From the NCBI RefSeq assembly GCF_019021925.1, contig NZ_CP058990.1:2010001-2074000 (forward strand): a stretch of DNA of 64,000 nucleotides. Direction: 5' to 3'. The notes beneath the pieces were generated by a model that did no database searches, was not told the origin of the DNA, and saw nothing but the letters and a program-made list of their open reading frames with translations. The stretch's first letter is position 1; each line of letters opens with the position of its first letter. The DNA comes from Cellulophaga sp. HaHaR_3_176 (GTDB taxonomy: Bacteria; Bacteroidota; Bacteroidia; Flavobacteriales; Flavobacteriaceae). Positions 47,499 to 55,908 of this stretch are shown here, one piece after another. The position numbers and the translations under genes were made by a program.

Positions 47499-47864
47499 AT
47501 GAAAAAAATAATTGCATTAATTGTAGTAGGTTTAATAGCTGTTTTTGCAGCCTATTATGCTTTTGTATACTTTGTACCCTATAGCGAAGGTATTCGCTCG
47601 GGCGAACTTATAAAAATTAGTTATAAGGGCGTAGCTATAAAAACATGGGAAGGCGAAATTAGCCAAGGTATATCTGGCGCACAAATATTTTCTTTTTCGG
47701 TACTTGATAAAGATGAAGAGGTAATTAAACTACTACAAGAATACCAAGGGCAATATGTTAAGATGTCATATATTGAGCGCTATAGAACATTTTTATGGTT
47801 AGGTGACACTAAATATTTTGTTACAAGTGTTGAAAAAGAAAAATCACCCGGATACAGAAACTAA
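47499..47864 (+). CDS. Small conserved membrane protein
   Basis: 121 residues. One N-terminal hydrophobic helix (about 3-25, IIALIVVGLIAVFAAYYAFV), then a soluble beta-rich domain with SGELIKISYKGVAIKTWEGE and a KMSYIERYRTFLWLGDTKYF motif. Homologues in Flavobacteriaceae are sometimes labelled '6-phosphogluconate dehydrogenase' by error; nothing here supports that enzyme. It lies between rmuC and the thioesterase with 12- and 2-base gaps, so it is likely in an operon with both. Confidence 0.75.
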   Translation: MKKIIALIVVGLIAVFAAYYAFVYFVPYSEGIRSGELIKISYKGVAIKTWEGEISQGISGAQIFSFSVLDKDEEVIKLLQEYQGQYVKMSYIERYRTFLWLGDTKYFVTSVEKEKSPGYRN

Positions 47865-47866
47865 TT

Positions 47867-48409
47867 ATGGAAAAATTTAAAACATCAAGAGAATCTAAAG
47901 TATCAATTACAGAGCTGATGCTACCTGCACATTCTAATTTTGGCGGAAAAGTACACGGTGGTTACATTTTAAATTTAATGGATCAGATTGCTTTTGCCTG
48001 TGCCTCTAAACATTCAAGAAGTTACTGCGTTACAGCATCAGTAAATAAGGTAGATTTTTTAAACCCGATTGAGGTTGGTGAGTTAGTTACCTTAAAAGCA
48101 AGTATAAATTATACCGGAAGAACATCGATGGTAGTTGGTGTACGCGTAGAATCAGAAAATATAACTACAGGTAAAAAAAAGCATTGTAACTCTTCTTATT
48201 TTACAATGGTTTCAAAAGATATAGATGGTAAAAGCATGCCTGTACCAGGTTTACTGGTTACCGATGTACAAGGCGTTCGAAGATTTGCTCGGAGCATTCA
48301 GCGTAAAAGCGAAGCCTCGTCTAGAACCTCTCGTTTTGACTCTTCTAATTTTAAAGTAGACGAATTTCTTGAAGGTTTAGCGAAAGAAAACGTACAAATA
48401 GACTTATAA
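47867..48409 (+). CDS. Acyl-CoA thioesterase (hotdog fold)
   Basis: 180 residues. The hotdog thioesterase pattern is complete: LPAHSNFGGKVHGGYILNLM with the catalytic region, then DQIAFACASKHSRSYCVTAS, VDFLNPIEVGELVTLKAS and YTGRTSMVVGV. YciA/Acot-like enzymes hydrolyse acyl-CoA in the cytosol and usually form hexamers. A C-terminal basic extension of about 40 residues is present. Acyl specificity is unknown. Confidence 0.92.
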   Translation: MEKFKTSRESKVSITELMLPAHSNFGGKVHGGYILNLMDQIAFACASKHSRSYCVTASVNKVDFLNPIEVGELVTLKASINYTGRTSMVVGVRVESENITTGKKKHCNSSYFTMVSKDIDGKSMPVPGLLVTDVQGVRRFARSIQRKSEASSRTSRFDSSNFKVDEFLEGLAKENVQIDL

Positions 48410-48414
48410 ATACT

Positions 48415-48447
48415 AAAAACTCCTTCTTATAAAAGAAGGAGTTTTTT
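48415..48447 (+). terminator. Terminator after the thioesterase gene
   Basis: AAAAACTCCTTCTT-ATA-AAAGAAGGAGTTTTTT, five bases after the stop codon. Confidence 0.92.
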
Positions 48448-48490
48448 ATTGAATCTGTAAAATATAAAATTAGACATTTTCAATAAAAAA

Positions 48491-48514
48491 ATAAAAGCAA
48501 AATATTTATATTTA
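48491..48514 (+). repeat. Remnant of attC-like element (core of right half)
   Basis: 24 bases (ATAAAAGCAAAATATTTATA followed by TTTA) are identical to part of the right half of the attC-like elements at 52567-52590, and 23 of them to 61877-61899. The sequence then passes directly to ACGTAGC, which resembles the terminal ACGTTAGC of full elements with one T missing. It marks the left limit of the cassette-like region. Confidence 0.7.
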
Positions 48515-48618
48515 ACGTAGCATTAATTAGAAAAAAAATGAAATTATCTGATAATATAGAGAGCTGGAATGCCAATAATGGAAAAATTAATAATCAATAT
48601 GATTTTAAGAATTTTGAC

Positions 48619-50208
48619 ATGCTAACTGTTAAAAGTTTAGCACTCTTGGTTGTATCCGTTGTGTTTGTTAGCTGCTCCCCTAAAAGCGTTAATCAAGATT
48701 ATATAATCGAAGTTTATCAAACATCACAGGCTGGCGATAACCTAAAATTAATAGCAAGCGATGAAGCTAAAACAACTTCTACAGAAGTAAAGAAGGTTAG
48801 TTTAGAACTTCTTCCTAATGAAGAATTTCAAAAGTATTACGGTTTCGGGGCTTCATTTACCGAATCTTCTGCCTGGAACTTAGCTACTATTCCGGTTGAA
48901 TCACGTAAAAAAGTGTTGACCAAACTTTTCAGTCCGACAGAAGGCGCTGGATTCACCCTCACACGAACTCACATCAACAGCAGCGATTATTCAAATAGCC
49001 ACTACACCTACATTGAAGATGATGATGAAGATCTTTCAACGTTCAGTATATATGAAGATATGAAAGGATTTACTGGTGAAGAAAATGATCAGGTACGCGG
49101 TATTGAACTGATAGAACCTAGTTATGACCTTATTCCTATGATTTTAGAAGCTTCTAGCATTCCTGGGGCAGATTTCAAGATTATCGCTTCGGCCTGGAGC
49201 CCTCCATCTTGGATGAAAACAGGAGAAACTGCTAAGATGACTAACGGAACCTTGCTACCTCAATATTATGGCCTTTGGGCTACATATTTATCAAAGTATG
49301 TAAGCGCTTACGCCGAAAATGGAATTGACATTTGGGGAATTACACCACAAAACGAGCCACTACATTATCATGATGCTGCATGGGATAGTAATGGGTTTAC
49401 TCCTGAACAAGGTCGAGACTTTCTGAGAGATCATCTTGGGCCTCAACTTGTAAAAGATGGTCACCTTATTCTTGATGATTTAGATTCAGGCTTACATGTA
49501 CTGCTTTATGATCACAATAAGTCGACTATGATCGACTATGTTACACCTACTTACCAAGACCCTGAAGCTTCTAAATATGCCTGGGGAACTGCTTTTCATT
49601 GGTATGCAAATTCAGAGTTAAAAGAAAATAACTTTTATGCAAATGAATTAGACAAGTTGCATGCAGCTTGGCCAGACAAGGGAATCATTCATTCCGAATC
49701 GAGCATAGATATTGATGCCAACGACCCTATTGGTCAATATTGGAGAAAGAGTACCGACTATGCAGGTACTTTTGTGCCTTTCGAAACTTATGCTTATGAT
49801 ATAATTACAGACTTAAATCACGGAACTCAAGGTTACGTCGAGTGGTGTAGCATTCTTAGCAGCAAAGGGCAACCAAATCCGTACGACAATTTTAATAGTG
49901 CACCTGTGCTTATAAACCCAGTTACAGATGAAGTAATTTACACCCCACTTTATTATTTAATAAGCCACTTTAGTAAATTCATTCGCCCTGATGCTCGCAG
50001 AATTGGTTTGAAAGGTGAAGAGGTGAAAGGACTTATTTATACCGCTGCAAAAAACACTGATGGCTCAATTGCTGTTGTAGCCTACAATAATAATAATGAT
50101 GAAGTTTATGAATTATCAATCTTATTGGAGGCGAATACTTACACAATGCAAATTGCACCAAAAGCTATTCAAACTATTCATTTACAAAGCAAGGTTACTA
50201 AAGGTTAA
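48619..50208 (+). CDS. Glycoside hydrolase family 30 lipoprotein
   Basis: 529 residues from ATG 48619; the upstream 27 codons to ATG 48538 look unlike a signal peptide. The lipobox is LLVVSVVFVSC. GH30 signatures are YYGFGASFTESSAWNLA, ASAWSPPSWMKTG, acid/base Glu in GITPQNEPLH, and nucleophile Glu in IIHSESS, followed by the C-terminal beta-sandwich (YYLISHFSKFIRPDARRIGL). GH30 includes glucosylceramidases and beta-1,6-glucanases; subfamily 1 or 3 is likely. Local GC and codon use look richer than neighbouring genes, and attC-like traces flank it, so it may be acquired. Confidence 0.92.
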   Translation: MLTVKSLALLVVSVVFVSCSPKSVNQDYIIEVYQTSQAGDNLKLIASDEAKTTSTEVKKVSLELLPNEEFQKYYGFGASFTESSAWNLATIPVESRKKVLTKLFSPTEGAGFTLTRTHINSSDYSNSHYTYIEDDDEDLSTFSIYEDMKGFTGEENDQVRGIELIEPSYDLIPMILEASSIPGADFKIIASAWSPPSWMKTGETAKMTNGTLLPQYYGLWATYLSKYVSAYAENGIDIWGITPQNEPLHYHDAAWDSNGFTPEQGRDFLRDHLGPQLVKDGHLILDDLDSGLHVLLYDHNKSTMIDYVTPTYQDPEASKYAWGTAFHWYANSELKENNFYANELDKLHAAWPDKGIIHSESSIDIDANDPIGQYWRKSTDYAGTFVPFETYAYDIITDLNHGTQGYVEWCSILSSKGQPNPYDNFNSAPVLINPVTDEVIYTPLYYLISHFSKFIRPDARRIGLKGEEVKGLIYTAAKNTDGSIAVVAYNNNNDEVYELSILLEANTYTMQIAPKAIQTIHLQSKVTKG

Positions 50209-50231
50209 AATAGAGTATGATACATATTAAT

Positions 50232-50303
50232 GTTTATAACCTATTAACTATATACCGACAAAACAGAAATAACCGTAATTATACGGTTATCCGTACGTTG
50301 TGC
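50232..50303 (+). repeat. Cassette-boundary element, short type (72 bp)
   Basis: Nearly identical to 58775-58846 (same 72-base length). It begins GTTTATAACC, contains a hairpin ATAACCGTA-ATTA-TACGGTTAT (50269-50290) and ends CGTACGTTGTGC. The terminal GTT (50297-50299) is the start of the DUF5694 cassette. The loop differs by one base between copies while the stem is conserved. Confidence 0.75.
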
Positions 50304-50329
50304 TTAATACAAAAAAAAACAATGAAAAA

Positions 50330-51166
50330 ATGAAAAAAATAACTTTTGGAATTCTTATAAGTCTAATTTTTGCTTGTAATGAAAAACCAAATGAAACGGA
50401 AAAAACTAATGAAGACACCTCAATAGTTGAAGAAAATAATTCTGACAAAATTAGAGTACTAAATTTTGGAACAGCCCATTTAAGTCAGACGACAGACGCT
50501 AATTCTTCAATGATAAATTTAGAAGACCCAAAAGAAAAGGCTGATTTAAAAAAAATGGTACGGAAAATTGCCGAATTTAAACCAACAGTTATCCTTTTAG
50601 AATTAGAACCAAAGAATAATGAATATATTAAAAAAACTTTTGCCAAATATAAAAATGACCAAAACGAAAGACTTAATTATTCTGATGAATTAAACTCAAT
50701 AGGTTTAGAAATTGGTAGATTAAGCGACACAGAAAGAATTTATGGTATAGATAGCCAAATTGGTTTTGATTATCCAAGTTTAATAGAATTAGCAAATAAA
50801 ACCAAATCCGACAGTTTATTTGTTTCAGAAATGATGGACTATTACAAAAATCTGAATAGTCTTAAATTAGAAGAACAATTTGCAGAGATGAATACTAAAG
50901 AATCAAAAATGAAAACATTTGATTTTTATAATTTTTTAGCAACTCAACATTCTGAAAAAAATTATGAAGGAGCAAAAGTAATTTCTGCTTTTTATGAAAG
51001 AAATCTGAGAATGTACTCTAATTTAAATGATTTGAAACTATCAAAAAATGATAGAGTATTTATTTTGACAGGTGCTGCACATACAGCCTATTTAGATATT
51101 TTTATTGGAAATAGCGAGAAATTTATTTTAGAAAACCCATTGAAGTTCATTAATATTACGGAGTAG
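50330..51166 (+). CDS. DUF5694 domain lipoprotein (cassette gene)
   Basis: 278 residues from ATG 50330. Lipobox: GILISLIFACNEKP. The domain begins IRVLNFGTAHLSQTTDAN and ends DRVFILTGAAHTAYLDIFIG, the pattern of DUF5694, distantly like TraB/ChaN-type haem or peptide-binding folds with conserved GTxH and GAxH motifs. An out-of-frame ATG eight bases upstream is followed by an early stop. It is the only gene in a unit bounded by complementary ends: GTTGTGCTTA at 50297 and TAAGCACAAC at 51170. Confidence 0.85.
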   Translation: MKKITFGILISLIFACNEKPNETEKTNEDTSIVEENNSDKIRVLNFGTAHLSQTTDANSSMINLEDPKEKADLKKMVRKIAEFKPTVILLELEPKNNEYIKKTFAKYKNDQNERLNYSDELNSIGLEIGRLSDTERIYGIDSQIGFDYPSLIELANKTKSDSLFVSEMMDYYKNLNSLKLEEQFAEMNTKESKMKTFDFYNFLATQHSEKNYEGAKVISAFYERNLRMYSNLNDLKLSKNDRVFILTGAAHTAYLDIFIGNSEKFILENPLKFINITE

Positions 51167-51172
51167 TACTAA

Positions 51173-51368
51173 GCACAACACGGTGTATAAAACATAGCTA
51201 ATTAAGTGTTTAATTCAAAGTTTTGTGTTTTATTTACTGAGACCGCCAAGTTTTTAATTTGGCTCTTAAACTGAAAAGTTAAATCAAAATATAAAAAATT
51301 GGCTCTGTGCTAAACCCAAAATATAGTGTCTTTTTACACGCTACATTTCATACACTGAGCCGTTAGCT
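51173..51368 (+). repeat. attC-like element 1, full length (196 bp)
   Basis: Left box GCACAAC (51173-51179) follows the stop codon by six bases. The terminal arms pair: GTGTATAAAACATAGC (51183-51198) against GCTACATTTCATACAC (51340-51355), 14 of 16 matching. An inner hairpin GCCAAGTTTTTAATTTGGC lies at 51245-51263. The right box GTTAGCT (51362-51368) is seven bases before the next ATG. It is the closest relative of the element at 59956-60151. Confidence 0.85.
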
Positions 51369-51374
51369 TTAATT

Positions 51375-52043
51375 ATGAAAAAAAACTACATGAATTACAA
51401 ACAAGTTATTAAATTCACAATACCACTAATTACAATACTACTTATGTCTTGTGAAGGCAAGCAAGGTACTGAGGGAGAAAATGGTATGGATGGTCTAATC
51501 AGCATAATTAATACTTCCAACGAACCACAAGGTTTGAACTGTGATACTGGTGGAATTAGGTTAGATTCAGGAATTGATGAAAATGTTAATGGGACGCTTG
51601 AATCTAATGAAATTCAAAATACATCATTCATTTGTAATGGTTCCAATGGAGTTTCAGATGAGCAGGTAAGGTTTAGATTTGATTTTGGAGGCAATACAAC
51701 AAGTACAACTCCAATTATTGGAGGAAGTCTTATTAATTTTGACAAGAATTTTTTCGTAGAAGTCGACTCAATTGTTTTTGCTGCAGATCCATATGTAGGG
51801 GACATTAGTAATACTTCATTTGTGGAATTATACGATAGGACGAACGAAGAACCCATTGCTAATAGCCTTTTGAGTTCCAATAATCTACCCGAAGATGCTC
51901 AATTTTTATATTCTGAAAATATCATTAATCAACTTCCAGATGGTGAAATTACACTTGGAATTAGATTTTGGTCGGAAACGCAAGGACAATTTGCCGCGAC
52001 GAATTTAAATTCTATATTCTTACTTTTATATCGATCAAATTAA
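51375..52043 (+). CDS. Lipoprotein with DUF7151-like repeat (cassette gene)
   Basis: 222 residues. The lipobox is ITILLMSCEGKQ after two extra N-terminal start options (ATG 51375 or 51390). A short collagen-like GxY run (GKQGTEGENGMDG) leads to a DUF7151-like segment: LISIINTSNEPQGLNCDTGG, DSGIDENVNG, and TSFICNG. The rest is an unassigned beta-rich domain. Probably at the cell surface. It is the only gene in its cassette-like unit; the start codon is 12 bases after the GTT. Confidence 0.8.
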   Translation: MKKNYMNYKQVIKFTIPLITILLMSCEGKQGTEGENGMDGLISIINTSNEPQGLNCDTGGIRLDSGIDENVNGTLESNEIQNTSFICNGSNGVSDEQVRFRFDFGGNTTSTTPIIGGSLINFDKNFFVEVDSIVFAADPYVGDISNTSFVELYDRTNEEPIANSLLSSNNLPEDAQFLYSENIINQLPDGEITLGIRFWSETQGQFAATNLNSIFLLLYRSN

Positions 52044-52044
52044 A

Positions 52045-52106
52045 CTTTAACTATTCCTAAAAAGGTATAAAATGCATTAAAACGCATTTTATACAAAACG
52101 CTAGGT
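52045..52106 (+). repeat. attC-like element 2, short hairpin form
   Basis: It starts at CTTTAAC (52045-52051), immediately after the stop codon, and ends at ACGCTAGG. The centre is a perfect stem GTATAAAATGC/GCATTTTATAC with an eight-base loop. The length (about 60 bp) is like the smallest classical attC sites. The cassette-end match to GTTAGCTTTAA is only partial (TTAAACTTTAAC). Confidence 0.6.
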
Positions 52107-52128
52107 TTCATTGCTAAAAATATAAATA

Positions 52129-52599
52129 TTGAAACAAAAGACTTTATTAATTATAACTGGAATTATTCTAATTGGATTTTTCTTTTATTACTTAGCTTGG
52201 TCTTTTTCACCTGGAAGTTATTCAAGAGCTGAAACTTATGAATTTGATATTCCTGAAAAAACTCTTGTCGAAATAATAAATGAAGTGAAAACAGAGAATA
52301 AGGAGCTTGATGCGAAATCATATTTTGGAGATTATAAAGACAAACATTGGCACTCTTTTTATTTTCAATATCAAGACAAAAAACAAATAATCCATACTTG
52401 GACAAGACCAAAAAGTAAAACAGTAACGACATTTGCCTTTGTTGGATACAAAAGTAAGAGAGACCTTGGTAACTGGATATCAGCAAATAAATATTTTTGG
52501 TGGTGGAAAAACTCGGATGCTAAAAATGAATTTGAAACGAGAATATTAAAAAAAATTGAAGACAAAATAAAAGCAAAATATTTATATTTAGCTAAGTAA
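52129..52599 (+). CDS. Small membrane-anchored protein of unknown function (cassette gene)
   Basis: 156 residues starting at TTG 52129. One N-terminal membrane helix (about 5-25, LLIITGIILIGFFFYYLAW), then a soluble domain with FYFQYQDKKQIIHTWTRP and a Trp-rich patch (NKYFWWWKN). The last ten codons (IKAKYLYLAK) are read from sequence identical to the right half of the attC-like elements, so the original C-terminus was probably replaced when the left half of the element was lost. No family recognised. Confidence 0.65.
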   Translation: MKQKTLLIITGIILIGFFFYYLAWSFSPGSYSRAETYEFDIPEKTLVEIINEVKTENKELDAKSYFGDYKDKHWHSFYFQYQDKKQIIHTWTRPKSKTVTTFAFVGYKSKRDLGNWISANKYFWWWKNSDAKNEFETRILKKIEDKIKAKYLYLAK

Positions 52600-52657
52600 T
52601 AAACCAAAATAATAGTGCTTATCACCTACCCTACGTTTCTTATATGTAACGTTAGCA
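52567..52657 (+). repeat. attC-like element 3, right half only
   Basis: Bases 52569-52605 are identical over 37 bp to 63722-63758, and the following 45 bases align with the end of that element and of the one at 61772-61966 (shared CCCTACGTTTCTTATA-type block). It ends ACGTTAGCAGC with GTT at 52651. The left half is missing and the upstream gene reads into it. Confidence 0.75.
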
Positions 52658-52676
52658 GCAATATACCCAAACACGA

Positions 52677-53186
52677 ATGAAATTAAGAAAAGAACTTGAA
52701 CCTAACATAAAAATTGTTTCTGAATTATATCCTATTGTAAAAAAGAAAATACTCAATTTTACAGATTTTTGGGATAACAATCCTGATAATGCCATTTTGA
52801 AACATAAAGAAGTGGAAGAAGAATTAAAAATTTTGACAAGTAAAGATATGTCAAATTTTAATTTATGGGAATATTGGGAAGCAGATGGAATTGAAAATCT
52901 AGCATTTAGAATATCGCTTCCAAACCCTACTAAAGTTTCAGATTTCAAAAAGAGTGAATTAAAAGAAATTTTAACACGAATTAAAACTTTTGAAAAACCA
53001 ACAGAATACGATAATGATGAAATTTCAATGTTGCTTTGGGCGAATAAATCTGATTATTATAAAGAGCTAATTAAAGTAAATTTTGATGAATATGATTTTA
53101 AATTTTTCATAAGAAATAAAGATAAAAAAGGAAATTATTTTGAATACTCTGTTAATGAAATTATTGAAAACCTATGGAAAGAATAA
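52677..53186 (+). CDS. Hypothetical soluble protein (cassette gene)
   Basis: 169 residues, acidic, no signal peptide or membrane segment, predicted mostly helical. It contains WEYWEADGIENLAFRISLPN and a C-terminal NEIIENLWKE. I recognise no family. The unit starts GTTAGCAGCA (52651) and its end TACTACTAAC (53191-53200) is complementary at 8 of 10 positions, so it is a cassette gene. Confidence 0.65.
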   Translation: MKLRKELEPNIKIVSELYPIVKKKILNFTDFWDNNPDNAILKHKEVEEELKILTSKDMSNFNLWEYWEADGIENLAFRISLPNPTKVSDFKKSELKEILTRIKTFEKPTEYDNDEISMLLWANKSDYYKELIKVNFDEYDFKFFIRNKDKKGNYFEYSVNEIIENLWKE

Positions 53187-53193
53187 AAAATAC

Positions 53194-53216
53194 TACTAAC
53201 AAAGAACTGAGGTAAA
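53194..53216 (+). repeat. Left end of an attC-like element (element interrupted)
   Basis: TACTAACAAAGAACTGAGGT is closely similar to the left end of the full element at 62625 (GGTAACAAAGAACTGTGGT). The expected middle and right part do not follow; unrelated DNA with an HxlR gene remnant on the minus strand does. Confidence 0.65.
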
Positions 53217-53299
53217 ACAAACAAATTCTTCGTTAATTTAACGACTCAAATTTACAAATACATATACATTGTCAAAAAAATAAAATTGTGCAGGTTTAA

Positions 53300-53497
53300 T
53301 TAATTCTGACCATCTTCTAAACCCCATTTATTTAAACTTCTTAAAATATCTTCTAATGATTTCCCTCTATTCGTTAATCGGTATTCTACTTTAGGCGGAA
53401 CTACAGGATAAATTTTTCTAGAAATAAGCCCATCTTTCTCTAAATCTCTTACCGTTTGTGTAACCATTTTATTTAAAATTCCTTGAATTTTATTTTG
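53300..53497 (-). pseudogene. HxlR-family regulator, 5'-truncated remnant
   Basis: The minus strand encodes about 65 residues ending at a stop at 53302-53300: KIQGILNKMVTQTVRDLEKD, then GLISRKIYPVVPPKVEYRLT and NRGKSLEDILRSLNKWGLED. This is the wing and C-terminal part of the HxlR winged-helix domain. The N-terminal recognition half is gone: an in-frame stop lies just upstream of the Gln codon at 53497. An ATG at 53467 could in theory start a 55-residue fragment. It lies between a broken attC-like left end and the next cassette boundary, in the opposite orientation to all cassette genes. Confidence 0.8.
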
Positions 53498-53503
53498 TTA
53501 CAT

Positions 53504-53547
53504 TCCAGAACGTAAAAATAGATGATAAATTAATTACTTGGTTCTGG
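53504..53547. repeat. Inverted repeat next to the HxlR remnant
   Basis: CCAGAAC and GTTCTGG flank about 29 AT-rich bases (roughly 53504-53546). It could be a hairpin or the border of a lost insertion. No transposase is present. Confidence 0.35.
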
Positions 53548-53604
53548 ACTTTTTACGTCTATTTTAAAGAATATTATATGTGTAATTTATTTGCTAAATT
53601 AGGT

Positions 53605-53634
53605 GTCAACAACGGTTTATAGCCAACGTAAGAT
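53605..53634 (+). repeat. Collapsed cassette-boundary element
   Basis: GTCAACAACGGTTTATAGCC resembles a left arm (AACACGGTGTATAAAACATAGC in element 1) and is followed at once by AACGTAAG, which resembles a right end. The middle part is absent, as if the element had been deleted internally. Confidence 0.4.
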
Positions 53635-53659
53635 AAAAACACAATCTATACTATTATAT

Positions 53660-53965
53660 ATGAAAGCAAAAACGACCACGTTCAAAAAAACTTTAAATAA
53701 AGAAAAATGTATTACTTTTTTTATTCGATATGGTTACTATATACATACTGAAGATGATAAATTGGTAATATTAAGAAAACCAGGTACAGAGTTTACAAGC
53801 GCTGGTGAAAAGTTTCCAAAAGAACTATCGTTTTTCTTTAAAACCGATGAAACTGAAATTAGGTTGAAATATGATACGTATGTTTTATTTGATACTGGCG
53901 ACTTACAAGAAGAGCTTGATTTAATTTCAAATCGAATAACAAATAATATAGATAACCTCGTTTAA
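53660..53965 (+). CDS. Hypothetical small protein
   Basis: 101 residues from ATG 53660; the longer frame from GTG 53603 would cover the boundary element and is unlikely. No signal peptide. Predicted alpha-beta: KTTTFKKTLNKEKCITFFIR, then SAGEKFPKELSFFFKTDETE. No family recognised. It is 16 bases before the DUF302 gene and probably co-transcribed with it. Confidence 0.6.
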   Translation: MKAKTTTFKKTLNKEKCITFFIRYGYYIHTEDDKLVILRKPGTEFTSAGEKFPKELSFFFKTDETEIRLKYDTYVLFDTGDLQEELDLISNRITNNIDNLV

Positions 53966-53981
53966 ATCACTTAATAAAAGT

Positions 53982-54359
53982 ATGAAATCTGCAATTATTG
54001 AAAAAGAATTTAAAATACCTTTTGATGAATTATACAATACCATCCGAGATAATATTGTTTCAAATGGTTTCTTAGTTCTTCATGAAATAGACACTCAAAA
54101 AATTGTCAGTACTTTTGAAATTAAAATTAGATCTCTAAAGCAAATATTATTTTTTCATCCAAAATATATTGAAAAAATAACCGCTCAAGATATTTTAGCA
54201 ATAAATGAAATTCCGATTAAACTGGTTATAGCCGAAAAAGAAGATGGAGTTGTAAGCGTAAGTTTTCCTAACCCTACATTAAATTTAAGCGATTATAATT
54301 TAGATCAAAAAATAGCCTCTGAACTTCTTGAACGTGTAACCCGTATTTTAGAAATATAA
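53982..54359 (+). CDS. DUF302 domain protein
   Basis: 125 residues. The DUF302 alpha-beta fold (TT1751-like) is suggested by IEKEFKIPFDELYNTIRDNI, the central HPKYIEKITAQDILAINEIP and the closing SFPNPTLNLSDYNLDQKIAS. Family members are small cytosolic dimers of unknown function. Ends in a terminator. Confidence 0.75.
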   Translation: MKSAIIEKEFKIPFDELYNTIRDNIVSNGFLVLHEIDTQKIVSTFEIKIRSLKQILFFHPKYIEKITAQDILAINEIPIKLVIAEKEDGVVSVSFPNPTLNLSDYNLDQKIASELLERVTRILEI

Positions 54360-54391
54360 AATACAACTGTTAATATAAACCTGAGTTAAAC

Positions 54392-54439
54392 AAAAAAGCT
54401 CATAGATTCAATAAAACTGATTCTTTTGAGCTTTTTTTT
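54392..54439 (+). terminator. Terminator after the DUF302 gene
   Basis: AAAAAAGCTCA (54392-54402) and TGAGCTTTTTTTT (54427-54439) pair around a partly structured loop, about 35 bases after the stop codon. Confidence 0.75.
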
Positions 54440-54504
54440 AATGTATTCTTTTCTAATAATTTAGGCATTATTACTATGTAGGTTTCGTTATATAAAATAT
54501 ATTG

Positions 54505-54545
54505 TAGTATTTTTTCTTAAGTTTATAACTTATTAACTATACACT
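54505..54545 (+). repeat. Partial copy of the short boundary element
   Basis: TAGTATTTTTTCTTA (54505-54519) is identical to 58759-58773, and GTTTATAACTTATTAACTAT (54521-54540) aligns with the starts of the 72-bp elements at 50232 and 58775. The hairpin and terminal GTT part are missing. It ends 22 bases before ATG 54568. Confidence 0.6.
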
Positions 54546-54567
54546 TATACTTATTAAAACCGATATT

Positions 54568-55356
54568 ATGTTCAAAAATATATTTAATAAAAAGTCAGAA
54601 AAAACTATAGACATTAAAAACGACTGGGCTTCTTACTTCTGCAGAGTTGAAGACAAACCTGGTAGTATTCGGTTAAATTTAGCATTAAATGAAATTGCTC
54701 CAATAGAAAAATACAAGTACAGAATTTGGTTTTCAATTAAGCTTTTAAAGCCTGATGAGAATGGATTTACTACAAGAGAAGAATTTCCGACCATTTGCGA
54801 TATTGAAGATGATATTTCTAATGCTTTAGAAAAAGTAAGAGTAATTTTAGTCGGGGCATTAAAAACTAATGGAACATTTGACCTTTATTTTTATTCTAAA
54901 AATATTGAAGGTTTTGAAAAAATTATTAATTCTGTTATGAAAAATTACTCCGATTACAATTACGCAACGGATTCTAAAACAGACAATGAATGGAATGATT
55001 ATTTTAATTTTTTATATCCTGGAGAATATGAATATCAAACTATATTAAACCAACGAGTACTCATGAATTTAGATAAAGAAGGTGACAATTCTGAATCTGA
55101 AAGAGAAATTGACCATTGGTTGTATTTTAAAACAGAAGATGATAGAAATAATTACATTCCGAAAATTGAAAAAATAGGATATAAAGTTATTTCAAAAAAC
55201 AACTTAGAAGAAGGGCAATATTTATATCAATTGAATATTTCAAAAGTAAGTGATGCCTATAGCAATACTATTAATGATTCTGTTTGGGAGTTAATTACGT
55301 TATCTAAAGAAGATAATGGTGTTTATGATGGTTGGGGATGCCCAATAGCAAAATAG
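54568..55356 (+). CDS. DUF695-RraB fusion protein
   Basis: 262 residues. Residues 1-135 match DUF695 (DWASYFCRVEDKPGSIRLNL, AALKTNG-type segment, FYSKNIEGFEKIINSVM). Residues about 150-262 match the RraB/DUF1260 domain (EREIDHWLYFKTEDDRNNYI, then YKVISKNN and VYDGWGCPI). RraB in E. coli binds and inhibits RNase E. Here the partner is unknown, and similar fusions occur widely as stand-alone proteins. Cytosolic. Confidence 0.85.
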   Translation: MFKNIFNKKSEKTIDIKNDWASYFCRVEDKPGSIRLNLALNEIAPIEKYKYRIWFSIKLLKPDENGFTTREEFPTICDIEDDISNALEKVRVILVGALKTNGTFDLYFYSKNIEGFEKIINSVMKNYSDYNYATDSKTDNEWNDYFNFLYPGEYEYQTILNQRVLMNLDKEGDNSESEREIDHWLYFKTEDDRNNYIPKIEKIGYKVISKNNLEEGQYLYQLNISKVSDAYSNTINDSVWELITLSKEDNGVYDGWGCPIAK

Positions 55357-55424
55357 TTATTTTTGAAATAAAATAACTACTACTTTATTGTTTGCGAATA
55401 ATAAAACTTAACTACATTTGGAGC

Positions 55425-55799
55425 GTGAAAAATCATATTAAAATAATAAGCCTAATATTTTTAACAGCCATCTATTGCTTTGCAATTGGTGCTGCTGCTA
55501 ATCAATCGGTTAATTATTCTAATATTAGTAACGATACAATACCTTCACAAGAAAAGGTAGCATTAGATGTTTCTGCTAAATTATTCTTTCACACATCTGA
55601 ATCTGAAAGTTTAGTTAGTAGTTATGAAGAGCTACCTAGTTTAGGCTTTAAAAATCCGTTTGCAGGTTTTTTAGCAGCCAACACACCTAGCGAGCGACTT
55701 ATTGTAAATCAATTACATAAATACACTTCCTACTCAAAAAACATACTGGTTAATTATCGGAAATCCGATATCATCTTCCCTTCTCATTATTTTTGGTAA
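55425..55799 (+). CDS. Small exported protein of unknown function
   Basis: 124 residues from GTG 55425 (VKNHIKIISLIFLTAIYCFA), since no ATG is in frame; TTG 55392 would add 11 residues. A signal anchor covers residues 5-25. The mature part contains an SLGFKNPFAGFLAANTPSER patch and ends with YRKSDIIFPSHYFW. No family recognised; the ending looks conserved and could be functional. Confidence 0.6.
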   Translation: MKNHIKIISLIFLTAIYCFAIGAAANQSVNYSNISNDTIPSQEKVALDVSAKLFFHTSESESLVSSYEELPSLGFKNPFAGFLAANTPSERLIVNQLHKYTSYSKNILVNYRKSDIIFPSHYFW

Positions 55800-55908
55800 T
55801 CCATTTTTTTAGTTATCAAACACTGCTTTTTAGTAGCTGTTTGAATTTATTTTTTTAAGGCTTTGTAAAACAACAAAGTCAATATATAATTATCTAAAAA
55901 ACTTTATT

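Noticed and set aside
47499..47864. 6-phosphogluconate dehydrogenase label for the small membrane protein
   Set aside because: At 121 residues it has no Rossmann fold or catalytic motif; the label seems to be an error passed among databases.
52163..52948. Minus-strand frames over 52163-52625 and 52652-52948
   Set aside because: They are shadows of the plus-strand cassette genes, with no family-like sequence, and run over an element half.
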